Shown one piece after another: positions 48,972 to 60,812 of a stretch of DNA of 64,000 nt. The stretch's first letter is position 1; each line of letters starts with the position of its first letter. The stretch covers positions 454,702 to 518,701 of the forward strand of contig PDUO01000013.1 of the NCBI GenBank assembly GCA_003008705.1. Reading direction: 5' to 3'. Source of the stretch: Pezicula radicicola (Eukaryota > Ascomycota > Leotiomycetes > Helotiales > Dermateaceae). The position numbers and the translations under genes are program-made. A model generated the notes under the pieces. It made no database searches. It worked only from the letters and a program-made list of their open reading frames with translations, and had not been told where the DNA came from.

Positions 48972-49599
48972 ATGTAAGAATATTAGGAGCCAATTCCAAG
49001 GCTTTGCATCTTACTAACTGTATTTCAGGCTCATCCCAAAGGCCGACCGCAAGAAGATCCACGAGTACTTGTTCCGAGAGGGTGTTCTCGTTGCAAAGAA
49101 GGATTACAACCTCCCAAAGCACAACGACATCGACACCAAGAACCTCTACGTCGTCAAGGCTTGCCAGTCTCTTACTTCCCGAGGATACGTCAAGACTCAA
49201 TTCTCATGGCAATACTACTACTACACTCTCACCCCAGAGGGTCTCGACTACCTCCGCGAGTGGCTCCATCTCCCCGCTGAGATTGTCCCAGCTACCCACA
49301 TTAAGCAACAACGATCCCACGCTCCTCCTCGTGGAATGATGGGCGGAGAGGGTGAGCGCGAGCGCAAGCCTTTCGGTGGACGTGGTGGCCGTGGTGGTGG
49401 AGATCGTGGTGATCGCGAGGGAGGCTACCGCAGACGTGATGCTGGTGAAGGAAAGGAGGGTGGTGCCCCTGGAGAGTTCGCTCCTCAGTTGTAAGTTCCC
49501 TTGCACAATCTTTTTTTGAAATATTCAGTCTAACATTAACCTAGCCGCGGCGGTTTCGGACGTGGTGCTGGCCGTGGTGGTGCTCCTCCTGCGTCTTAA
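48972..49599 (+). CDS. rps10: 40S ribosomal protein eS10
   Basis: Three exons (48972-48973, 49029-49490, 49545-49599) encode 172 residues. The first intron splits the start codon itself: AT precedes the donor and the G of ATG opens exon 2. The protein starts [20 protein letters not shown] and contains [20 protein letters not shown] and [20 protein letters not shown], the winged-helix core of eS10. The C-terminal tail is rich in RGG repeats and ends [13 protein letters not shown]. It sits at the head of the small subunit near the mRNA entry. Confidence 0.96.
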
Positions 49600-51572
49600 G
49601 TGTGGCATAATCACTTGCTTGCTTGTGCATCCGACAGAAAGACATCATAAAATTCTACAATGGTTGGGCTGAACAGTAGCGCGTTTGGTCGAGTGATAGC
49701 AATCGCCGGGGGGGTTTAGGTCGAAGGTGGAAGTTGACACTTCAAAACTGTCAGGTAGCATAACAAGCTTTCTAATAGCTTCTTCCAAATAACCTTCAGA
49801 CCTATCCATGTGACTACACACAGTGCCTAACTTCTCTTGCATGTCCCACGTTCATCCAATCGTTCAGTTAAGCTGTATGGGTATTCGCCAGCTATTTTTG
49901 AAAGGGTATCGTGATCTAGTGCATGATAATGTTACAATGCAGTTCCAAACCATCTAGAGCAAGGAACACTGGTGCTCTGGCGAATAATTACGTTACAAGA
50001 CCAGAGCAGTAATGACGGAGGTTATGGTGTGGTCTCTTTCAATTTTACTTCCTACCATTCATTATTAGATGTGCTGAGGTTAATCTGCTCCGAAAACAAG
50101 GGCTTAATATGAAATATTAGTGATCTTCCCACAAAACAGTAATCACCATTGACATCGCGAGCTCCAAAAACACATTGCGCCTTGAGCCTCAGTCATTTGC
50201 TCGTACACTAGTCAATGGATTACTTTTAAGCCATGCGAACATAGACAACCACCTTGATACTCAAGCAATCACATACGGGTTATTTTAGTTTTGATTCAAG
50301 GATTGATACATCTTAGTCTCTACTACAGTATTGACTGCTTTCTAAGAGTTAAATAGTGATCTATGAAATATAAGAGATGGTTAAACAGACTGAAAAGCCC
50401 CCTTTTCTGTCAGACTACAAGATAATTTCTTAGCATCTAGCAACTTCAATACCTAGGCAGCTCACTTAATCTAAGTAATTGAACTGACTTAAAACTGGCC
50501 TGACTTAAATAGCTAATTTTAAACTGGTTTAATGTAGAGAGTAGACTATTATGTACATACACAAATGCACTTTACAATCTGCCCAAAACTTAAGGATTTT
50601 CAAAAGATAAGCGATTGTTCTAAAGTGGCCTTTAAATCTCTTGTAGGAATTCTGTAATGACTTTGGCCGTTGTGCAAATAGACAGCCTCGCTTGTACGAA
50701 GTAGCATCTTTGAATTACATATTTAAGCTAAGTTAAAGCTAGGGATTCTTGAAACAGCCCTACTTTGCAGGAGTTCTCTTGATGAATAATACCATCCTAT
50801 TAAGCAAACAAAAAATCAACAAGAGAATAATGAACCCTACACTAGGTTGGAATGAGATATCTGGACTTGGCCATTTGAAGCGATACAAAGGTCAAGCTCA
50901 TCAGCACTAAACAAGTACGCTTATGCTGCTACAATAATGGCAGACTTGGGTAAGTATACTTCCAGTCTCTGAGCAACTAAACTGAGTGGCTCACGGGTAT
51001 ATTTTTCTTCTAAATAGTCCGTAGGAATCGAAAGTGCATCTCGTCAGCTAGAGACTTTTTTCAATCACGCATGCTTCATTCATAATCAACAGCGCGAGAC
51101 CTCGATTAACCGGTAGCCAATGTGGCAATCGTAAATTGTCTTAGTAATGAAAGCAAACGCGTTCCACAACGATGGACAGACCGGGCCCTTCAAATCGAAT
51201 TAGTCTCGTAACTCAAGCAGAGTGCACAACAACTTCGTGAGCAATGTTATTGAATCTTACCTATCTAAAAAGATAAAAGACACGCTTGCGCTAAACAGCC
51301 ATGCCTTTAATGATAGTAAACCAAATTCTCTTCAACCATGGATCTGTGCCTGTATCGTCTTGGGTACCGTCGTTGTGTATAATCAATCACCTTCGGTTGT
51401 GTAGTATCAGTTATCCTTCCAAAAAGACCACTTGTAAAGCTGTGGCAAACTCTAAAGTGTCGAGAGAGTTCATCTGGGCTCGGCTTGAGACTTTCACCGT
51501 TATCCTCCAATCCTTGCATCCCTAAGATCTCTTCCTCATCTCCCTTTTCAGATCGCAAGTGGAAGCGTAGTT
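49600..51572. other. AT-rich gene desert
   Basis: About 2 kb without a supported gene. From about 49900 to 51100 it is AT-rich with many stops in all frames and degenerate ACTTAAxTAxxTGAACTGACTT-type words at 50455-50530. It may be an old, mutated transposable element or a heterochromatic spacer; no transposase or terminal repeats were found. Confidence 0.5.
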
Positions 51573-52133
51573 TCAAATGGTGTTTGAAATCCCCTCGCTG
51601 TCTTCTCCTTTCTTCTTGGCTTGCTTAGCCTATTAGGTGGACGCTCTCAGAATCATCAACTGTTTTACCTGTTGGTACCTAAAATTCCATGCCTGAATAT
51701 CTTTGTAGATCCGGAACCCTTGGAATATGTTAGTACAAGTTCCCTTTCCCCCCACTTGCTAGTATTAGGTAGTTAAAATACCTTGGGAAACTCCAGTAAA
51801 AGTTTTTATCACGGCGCGAGCGGCCCAGAAACGTCGAATGTGGACACGCAGACCGCCATGGTTTTCATCATGTACTGTATGTGCAGTAGTTGTAGTCCTC
51901 GGTGGGTTGAAGAATGGTGGTAGAGGTAAAGACGGACGAAAAGATAGTACGGCGGGTCGCATTGGAGTAGGAGATAGCAGTTGTCTTTGTTCCCAAGGCA
52001 ATATAGTAGATAGAAGAGATTGCCAATTAGGAGGAAGAGGAGGAGTTGGAGTTTGCACCGGAGGCGGTGGATGAGGTTCAGTTTGTGATCTATTAAACGG
52101 CGTCTCTGGCGGCGTGATGGTTGCCTCCTCCAT
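51573..52133 (-). CDS. Candidate orphan gene, three exons
   Basis: Exons 51782-52133, 51669-51718 and 51573-51629 splice in frame to a protein of about 150 residues. The N-terminus is MEEATITPPETPFNRSQTEP, followed by a proline-rich stretch and LSTILPWEQRQLLSP. A basic C-terminal helical part follows (LRVHIRRFWAARAVIKTFTG, VSQGFRIYKDIQAWNFRYQQ, AKQAKKKGEDSEGISNTI). The second intron would be only 39 bp, which is short. An in-frame ATG at 52205 would add 24 residues. I do not recognise the family; the continuous frame across two junctions is the only support. Confidence 0.4.
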
Positions 52134-53244
52134 AACTGCATGAAGCCGGTCTGGAAATGGGTGAAACATGAGGTTAGTTTGTGCAATTTTGAAAACGCAG
52201 AACAAGATGTTCTAGGCATAAGACAGACTTTAATGAGACCCCATTGTGACACCGCAAGTGGCCTGGTCCAAGACTAGAATATAATTATCAATACCAAGTA
52301 TAGAAGTACGTAATTCCCTCGTGGATTGATAATAATTCGAAGAGACTTTTAAGAGCAGTATAAAACGTGTTCCTTCACTAGAAGAAGACTATGCTCAATT
52401 CTTGGTAAAGCAGGTGCACTCTTCGCCCTTTCCTCTAGGGAGACATCTAAGTGCCTTTTTTCCACAGGCCTGCCTTTCTGGACCAACACATAACAGAAAC
52501 CAAGTGCATCAACTGGGGTAAAAGGATCTGCATGGCAAGAGTTGAGGTTACCACTCTCGCATATACCCAAACACCTTGCTCAAGTTACTTAACTTCGATA
52601 CGTCAGGTGCCTGGCCTAGACCGAATTAACGACTGAGAAGATTACTCATTTAATTTGCTTCGAGGTTTTCGCTGAATACGACGAGGAAAACTCTTAACTT
52701 ATAGCGGCTGTAACATTGATTATCATTGAGACTGCAAATATCAAGCACAAGGCCAAGTTCCTGTAGCATCGAAGAAAAATTGTACACTTTTCAAAGCGGG
52801 CAAAGTCATATGCTGACAACACGCTGCTGTTCAGCTTCGAGGACCCGTCTGAAGCGTCGCTTTGAGGCTATTTGTAGAGATTTCTCAGTTATGAAATGGT
52901 TTGAGCAACTACCTTAGGAATGTTAGACGAATTTTGATATATATGGAAGAGAAAGACTCTAGTTGCCTTTATCGTGGATAGTTACAGCCTAGGTAGAGTA
53001 AACGCTCAACACAATTACACAGGCCTACTAGCCTAGAAGGTTCCCTATAGGTCTTCCCGACATGTCGCTGGATGCGTTGGTATTTTGAGGATTCGAAGAG
53101 GTTGATTTATAGTTTATGCATTCGGGCGCTAATGTCTAATGTCACGTGTGCCTGGCATACCCAGAACCTAATGGGACACCGATGAATCTTTAGCATCTGC
53201 GTGCTTTCACCAACAACGTCCTTGATTCATCCTCCGCGATCATT
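52134..53244. other. Intergenic region, cactin promoter
   Basis: About 1.1 kb with no supported gene. Short ORFs at 52349-52570 and 52726-52917 look random. Confidence 0.45.
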
Positions 53245-55056
53245 ATGGATCCTGGAAGGAAGGCTATGCTATCTGGCCGCGTATCGTCGCCTTCGAGAAA
53301 TATTACTGCTCCTCGTCGCGATGACAATAATCGAATCTCCAAACCCTCACGCCCACCAAGCAGCAAGCCTGCCGATCTGAAAGCGTCGCGCAACAGCCAG
53401 GCCCTCACCGATGAACAGACAAGGCAATGGGTTTCACAAGAGGACAGCTTTGTCTTGAAGCAAGCCAAGAAGAAGGCCGATATTCGAGTACGGGAAGGGA
53501 GAGCGAAGCCTATCGATTGGTTGGCAGTAATTTTACGGGTCATCGACCCTGACAAAGACCTGCTTGATGATGATGAGGAGGAAGTCCCTCTCGATGTGGT
53601 CGACCCGGAGGGTGTATTTGAAGGGCTCGATGATGCTCAACTCGGCGAGCTAGAATCGGACATCACATCCTACCTCACTTTGGAGACCAACAAGAACAAC
53701 CAAGAATATTGGAAGACTATGCAGATTATATGCAATGACCGCCGTCAAAAGTTGAAACCTCTTGGTCCAGAAGGTCGTGCTGTGAGCTCTGTTGCCGCTG
53801 ACGTTGATAAATTGTTGAGCCCAAAGACATACGACCAGTTGGAAGCGCTGGAGAAGCAAATCAGGACGAAGCTACGATCAAACGAACCTATTGATGTTGA
53901 CTATTGGGAGCAACTTCTTCGAAGCTTGTTAATATGGAAGGCGAAGGCTAAGCTAAAGAAGGTCTATCAGTCCGTTATCGACAGTAGACTCGACGTTTTA
54001 CGGAAAGAACAACAGGATGAAGCCCAAGGTGTACGCTCCAGATTACAGTTAGTGCTGATGGGGCCTGCACCGGTTGTAGAGCAGGGTGAGGAACAAATGG
54101 ATGTTGCAGACGCCCCCGAAACCGTACGAAAACAGCCCATACTCCAATATTCACAGAAGTATGACCCAGAGCCGCTACTTAAACTACGACCTGAAGACAA
54201 GTCGAGCGATGTGATTGACGAGGCTGCCTTCCTCCAAAAAGTTGTTTCGGAACGTCGAAAGATTTTGAAGCTAGGCTATGTTCCTCTCCGTCAACCTACA
54301 TCCGATAGAGTTGTCTCTCCGTCAACGAAGGCCTCGGCCTCTTCCATCAGCGCAGCACCTCCTGGAACACAACGATTTTCTGCTATCGTCAACGAAGACT
54401 TTTCTCAGGCCACCAAGGCTTTGTACGAACGGGAGGTTGCTCGAGGGGTCAATGAGAACGAAGAAATTTTCACTGCCGAGGAATCCGTCACCACTACTTC
54501 TACACCACAGTGGGCGGATAAATACCGGCCGAGGAAGCCTCGCTACTTTAATCGCGTTCAGATGGGTTATGAATGGAACAAGTACAACCAAACACATTAC
54601 GACCACGACAACCCGCCTCCAAAAGTTGTGCAGGGCTACAAATTTAATATATTCTACCCTGACCTCATTGACAAGGCAAAGGCCCCAACATTTCGCATTG
54701 TTCGGGAGAATGGTCGGAAACGGGGAGAATCATTTGCACCGGCTGGAGAGGAAGACACGTGCCTGATTCGATTTATTGCAGGACCGCCATACGAAGATAT
54801 TGCCTTCAAGATTGTGGATAAGGAATGGGATTATAGCGCTAAGAGAGATCGTGGATTTCGGAGCAGTTTTGACAAGGTATGTTTTGACCTTTCCCGAGAA
54901 CATTGTTAAGCCCTGCTGGCGAGCTTCTCGAAAACTGACTTATACAACAAGGGTATTCTGCAACTCCACTTCCAATACAAGAAGGTAAAGTCATGCTTCT
55001 ACCCCACAAGATCCTGGATCCAACCTAACTCTTTTTAGATATATTACCGGAAGTGA
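53245..55056 (+). CDS. Cactin-like spliceosomal protein
   Basis: Three exons (53245-54876, 54952-54984, 55039-55056) encode about 560 residues. The central mid-domain includes QTRQWVSQEDSFVLKQAKKK, YWKTMQIICNDRRQKLKPLG and DYWEQLLRSLLIWKAKAKLK. The C-terminal cactus-binding domain shows WADKYRPRKPRYFNRVQMGY, EWNKYNQTHYDHDNPPPKVV, QGYKFNIFYPDLIDKAKAPT, then GPPYEDIAFKIVDKEWDYS and the tiny exons GILQLHFQYKK and IYYRK. This domain is diagnostic for Cactin, a nuclear spliceosome-associated factor (Cay1 in S. pombe, linked to telomere gene splicing). The protein ends right at the usual end of the domain. Confidence 0.95.
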
Positions 55057-56117
55057 TCTCTGGTAGATTGGCGAAGAGTATAGACTGCCGCGAAGTAAGG
55101 GATCCACTAGAGCTCTACTGAATACAATTTACTCACTGAAAAATTATTTCCCAGTATCCTCCACGTGTTATTTGTCGCACGAAGGTGCTTGACAACCGTG
55201 ATTCCAAAATCCCGTGAATAGGTCTGCTGCACGACCATCAGTAGGTGCATGCGTCAAAATGTACACACTTGCATTACGGCAAGTTAGTCCTCTTCAAAGT
55301 TTTGTATTTCCCGGCGGTTTTGCATGGCCTTCACCACTAATGATAGGCGCTGTTGAGCCTAACGCTTGCAGAGTGTTGAATAACCTCAAGTCCTGTATTG
55401 AAGCTGTTTCCGCATCTAATCCGAACTAACAACCTGATCTCACTAATGCACCGGCAGTTCTCATCAGATCCAATTACTGCAGGGCAACTCGGGATTTTGC
55501 AATCGGCCGCGCAGATTATGCTTCATGTGGAAGGCAGCACAAATGGTCTGCTATTCTAGTATTCTAGAAGAATCGCTCCCATTGCGCACTTCTCTCCAGT
55601 CAGCTTGCAGCTGGCCTTGCATGGATACGCCTGCACAGGGCTGGTAACTTTACAGCGTTTCAACGCCCAAAATGATCGGAGGTCTCTCGCCGCTTTGCGC
55701 GTCATGCATGCAGCATACATGCAGCACTTCCCGCGTAGGAGTACGAAACGGGGCGTGGCCGGGGTGTGATTGTAAATTGGCTTGCCTGTATATCACACCA
55801 GACAAGCGATTGCTAAAAGTTGTGAGTGAATAGAAGTAGGTCTTCTTTGCGCATTTCTTGTCATGTATGGTCCCGTCAAAGCCTTGTTTGCATCACATGC
55901 TGGGATTGTGTGCCCATGCGTTGGCAACGCTATCCTGCAGACTTGAAGTCTAGATACAATCCCGCTTAGTCCTGGCTTCAAATCTTCTCTTGTTCAATAT
56001 CTACACTTCGTTACCCCCTAATTCTCCGAGTCGAAACGTCACAGCCGATATTGTCATACCAGGTTTCACTCTTTCCGCTGCCACATCATCGGTAGCCCTT
56101 TGGGACGCTATCTCGCA
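55057..56117. other. Intergenic region upstream of the forkhead gene
   Basis: About 1.06 kb with no supported gene. It contains an overlapping ATGCATGCAGCATACATGCAG patch at about 55706-55728. Confidence 0.45.
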
Positions 56118-57627
56118 ATGGTTCCTATTATGACACCAGATAATCAGTTTTTCCATCACTTGAATGACTACCCTTCTAATCACCAGTATGTCGAAACCAC
56201 CAGGTCGCCCTCACATACCGCAGATGATTATCAAATTTTCAATGGTCGTTCTCAACTTCAATCTAGCCAACAAGTCATGAATACTCCAGGAACAACTTCA
56301 AGCATCTTCAAGAGCAACTACACTTTTCCAGCCTCAATGTCAAATTTACAAAATCCCCATGGATGGTCTGTTCCAACCATGATCTCGCAACAGTTCCAAC
56401 CACTTGACAACAACCCATATCTATCCAATCCCAACTATTGCTATGGTGGATATTCAACAGCCAGTCTGGGAAACAACCAGGAGCAAGCTTTGCTGGGTGA
56501 CTTGAATTTTTCCAATGTTCCTCGGTCCTCACCAACGCTCTACGATACGAGCATACTCAATAACGACAGCATGGGCTCAGATGCATATGATCCTGCCCTC
56601 TGCCAAATGCAATCCAGAGAGCATCAATTAGAGACCCCTTCGGAAAGTCAATTTGAACCTTACCCGTCATGCAACAATCTTGACAATTCAGCGGTATTAT
56701 CCCGTTTGAGCATCAGCCAGAGTCCTAGATTGAAATATGAGATAGATGTAGACTGTGTGTCTACTGAACGCCCAGATTCTTCCCGAGCACCCTCGACCCC
56801 CTCTGACGGCGACGGTAGATATATCTCAAGAGAGATGCTCATGGATACGGATGATCGTGGCGGCGAAGCGGATGAGCCCTATGCCAAACTGATCTACCGA
56901 GCCCTTATGAGTGCTCCAAATCACTCTATGGTTTTACAAGAGATTTACCGATGGTTTCGAGAGAACACTTCCAAAGGAAACTCCGATTCTAAAGGTTGGA
57001 TGAACAGTATCAGGCACAACCTTTCTATGAATGCGGTAAGCTCGGACTCTTTCATATGCAGTGAATTTTCCTGATCACCTTTTTCAGGCATTCAAAAAAA
57101 CTGAGCGTAAGCTCCCTGGTGATGAGACGAAGAAATCTACAGAATGGGTGTTGGAAGATTTCGCTGTGAGGGATGGCGTTCAGTCTACCACAAGATACCG
57201 CAGCAAATCGGGAGCCAAGAAATTCTTCAAGTCCGAATCTCCGGCACCAGCAAGGCAAAGCTCTGGGCGCAAGGGTGGCCTCAGCACGAGCAAGGGCAAG
57301 TCTCGCCAAAGAGTCAAAGTAGACCGTCAGGACAGATATCATCCTATCAGACAACCCCATCTGGGGAGAGATCCTCACCTCCAGCATCACCAAGCATATC
57401 AAATTGACCACCAGTATCCTTTATCACCTTCACCGCCCCCACATGACAAAAGCATCTCATCTCCTTCGCCATACTTATTCCACACTCTGGGATCAAATAA
57501 CGGTTTCTCCGAAGATTTCTGTGGGTTAGAAAATGTACATGGTATACATCCTGACGCACCACTCTTCCACGACCCCAGCAGCGACTACGAAAAGCATTTA
57601 ATATCTGACCGCCACTCGCGGCTTTGA
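56118..57627 (+). CDS. Forkhead (FOX) transcription factor
   Basis: Two exons (56118-57035 and 57088-57627) join at SMNA|AFKKTER and give about 485 residues. The forkhead domain spans about residues 260-340: EADEPYAKLIYRALMSAPNH, VLQEIYRWFRENTSKGNSDS, KGWMNSIRHNLSMNAAFKKT, ERKLPGDETKKSTEWVLEDF. Recognition helix GWMNSIRHNLSMN is canonical. The N-terminal 250 residues are Asn/Ser/Pro-rich and disordered. A basic segment (KSGAKKFFKSE, GRKGGLSTSKGKSRQRVKVD) follows the domain. The intron lies inside the DNA-binding domain just after helix 3. Targets are unknown. Confidence 0.92.
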
Positions 57628-58567
57628 GTTATTTCTTCTTTGTTCTATTCATACCCCTTCCTCAATGAGCCTTCCTTAATGAGAGCCATGCAATGCTCGT
57701 GGGCATGTCAAAAAAAACAAAAAACAAAATTTTGCATGCATTTTGGCTTCGAGGACAGGCCTAAAATTTTTGTGTGATGACGTGTAAATTAAAACAAGGC
57801 TGGTTGGTGTTGCTTTTCTTCGTGTTTTGTTTATCTTGGCCTGCTTTTTCGCATGGTGGCTCACGGCCAAATGCGCAGACCCTGTATTTTGCCACTTTTC
57901 GACTAGAAGGGGTACTGAATCTGGTTTAGTTGAGGATTGTCAGTTGTGTAGATAGATAAGAACTGTGGTATGCAAGTGCGACTTTTTGGGCTCTTGTCTT
58001 CGTGCCGGTTTCCCACCTACGATTCTGTGTGCGGGCGACAAGAAGATCAAAAATGATTTATTGGAATACACCATGGGTTGGCCGATCAAGGACGTTGATG
58101 TACAGAAAGTGTTCTACTTTTCGGGGCAGGGTTGTGACCCATGCTGCCGCGTATCTTTAAGCCGTTTCCCCGCCCCTTGCTACTGCAGGTTATTACAGAT
58201 TCAGCTTTTAGGATCGGCAATTAAGTCGAGTGACAGTATTCAAGTACATTTCAGTGATGGTCAGTAACTGGCACAAAAGCACACCTTTCCTTTCAGATAT
58301 GATAGACACTTTGTTTGGATCAAGTGTTACCTCAAGGATGCTGGTAACTTGACGTTGGAATAACATTCGGTGTCACACAAGAATCAACTAGAAGAGCGGC
58401 CCGGAGATAGCCCACCCCATGTCTCCTCTTTCATTGGTGCTTTGTTTTTTTATTCAAGAAGTCCAGCCTGGTAGATGGGTCAAGGGAAACACGTGGTGTC
58501 TACCCTATTAATATGGGCTGTCTCCCAAAGACTCTATCAAATCATTACCTTGAGAGCTAATGCACAG

Positions 58568-58597
58568 GGTCATGTCAGGTCATGTTAGGTCATGTCA
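58568..58597. repeat. Three tandem 10-bp GGTCATGTYA units
   Basis: GGTCATGTCA, GGTCATGTTA and GGTCATGTCA stand directly next to each other. Confidence 0.7.
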
Positions 58598-60152
58598 AGG
58601 GCGGCAAGGCTTGTCCCGTTATCTGCTGAAGCGCGGAGAAGGGTATATTCATTCGTGAAGGGTAGTCTCTCACAAAAGAGACATTGAATACAGGGTTATG
58701 GGGAGCACTATCCGATATGTCAACTGAAGGGTTGATGGCGCTGTCAGTGTGTCCCTTGTCTTGGCACCCCTCAATGTTGCGCACGCACCAAGACTGGCTG
58801 GGGTGCTGGGGTGGCTACAGACCAGAGGGATCTCGATTGGATCGATACCTTATGATAGATTTCCGAGAATTCTCTCGATTATTGGTTCCTATACTCTACT
58901 ACATCGGTCACCTGGAACAGCAACCATAATGTCACCCTTTATATGAACCAGGTATACCACCCCAAGCACATGAGCACTGCAATGACAAAATAATAACCCT
59001 CGGGAGATATTTCGAGATGCTGTAGCGCTGCAGACTGTTTTTTCGTGTTTCCGTCTGATTCACTGCCCACCGCCATTTCAACGTCACGAACCCTAACGCC
59101 ACCATCATCTATGGCCCTTGCCTCGGGTTCGGACCGCGTCTTGTAGAGCACGGCATGAGGTCTAACTTCTCGCAATCTCTCGTCGGTCCTAGGTTCATCA
59201 CCTCAGTCAACCCGAGACCGAGTCTATATTGGTTTAAGGTCGCGATATTCTGCTTTACGGCCCGTTGTTCTCCCCGACTCCAGTAGCCAGTCATTAGGCT
59301 TTCAGTGTTGCACAATAGCAAGATTATTAGCTACACTGCATGCTTCGCGGTTGTGGAGGCAGGTCCGACCCGCTCTTGGCAGATATTTCGTTGGCCAGCG
59401 AGCCTAAACCTGGTATTCGGAAAAAGGTATTATGACCGTCACTTTATACCTGGACAGCTTTGCATATCTTGCTGCGCGTACTTAGGCAGTAGTAGGTGAG
59501 TTCCTTGTATGCATGCATTGCGGGGGTGAAGGACGGACGTCAAGGAACAATGAAAGGCGGTGTAAAGAGTGGCGCTTAATGTCGTTTACTGTACAGAATC
59601 GAGGCAGTTCGACTATCGAAAGTCTTGAGGAAAGAATGTGAGCTTCGCCCGTGATTTTCTGGGAGCCGACCTTCCAAGCCCTTATCGCCATTCCACTCCG
59701 AAACTCCGCTGTGCTCGATGCTGTATGTGCCAATTACAGGAGCTAACTTAATGCTGGGAGTTACCTTCAATTGCTCTTTCTAGCGACAAAACACTGAAGC
59801 ACAGTTCGTTGGTAACTACAAAGTATCATTGTACAGTACTGTATGTAGTCTCTGGAACCAATGGCCACGGGGTATCGTCATATTGAGGAGATTGTAGGAC
59901 AACTGAATATTTTATATATTATACTTTACCCGCTTATATCGCAAAACGAAGCTTGCCTAGAAATAGACTGGGGTTCCCCTTGGACTCGTAGGGCGAGGTG
60001 AAGTTGGGACGAACTCCTTTGTCCCGACTCTCCCAAGGCCGGGCCGTTTAAAAGTCAAAAGAAAAGTAGGTTCTACTTTCCCACGTCGCTTGGCAAATTA
60101 TTTGTTTGGGTCCCCAAGTCATGCGGATTACTTCGTACAGTACATTAGCCCC

Positions 60153-60184
<32 letters not shown>
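60153..60184. repeat. ATT microsatellite
   Basis: Tandem TATT/ATT trinucleotide run of about 30 bp. Confidence 0.8.
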
Positions 60185-60812
60185 GAAATACGAGTAGGTG
60201 TCATTAAAAGACTTTTATCATTTACTAGCTAGCCATTTATTCCTTAGACCTCAGTATTGTTGCCGCGATGCCGGTCGGACAACGACAGCGAACGAAAGTC
60301 CACCAATGATAAGTTTGTCCACGAGATTGCACTAGCATCCTTTTCTCGCGTACCTGAGATGTTTCTTCTCTCCAGCGAATCGCCAGTTGATGGGAAGATG
60401 CGGGGTTTCAACTTAAAAGGGTAAATGGCTGAGAATGGCTTTTTAAAAACCAGCTGGAGAAGTCTGGGGTGTGGAGGCTTGAGCCTTGGAGAGTCTTCAT
60501 CTTCCCAATTTTCAACAAGAAGCCTTGCCATGAATGGCTAGAAGGACTCGTCCATGGTTTATGACATCGGCCCCGGAAAAATGTTGGAAATTTGGGAAAT
60601 TTGGGGAAATTTTTGGGAGCGATAATCCCGGTGTATTCTGTCCGACAACTCCACCACTGCAGCTCCTCCTCATGTAGAGTGCATGGGAATCAATACCTAG
60701 GTAAGTTAAGATTATAAAGTCATCATGGGTCCCACATAGGTAAGGAGCTTCTCCAGCTCTGCTCTCAACCACATCGACAATCCAGCCGTGGCCATTCACA
60801 ACAAGTAGCACA

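Larger units (their letters stand above)
57628..60812. other. Gene-poor region upstream of exopolygalacturonase
   Basis: About 3.2 kb with no recognised gene. Notable points are a triple GGTCATGTYA repeat at 58568-58597, a TTA/ATT microsatellite at about 60153-60184, and three spaced GGAAATTT units at 60586-60612. A 95-codon minus-strand ORF at 60244-60531 (starting MARLLVENWEDEDSPRLKPP) is open but unrecognised; I do not call it a gene. Confidence 0.45.

Noticed and set aside
49600..51572. Possible transposon
   Set aside because: AT-rich and gene-free, but no transposase, reverse transcriptase or terminal repeats could be seen.
60244..60531. 95-codon minus-strand ORF
   Set aside because: Open but with no motif, no neighbours in frame and no family resemblance.
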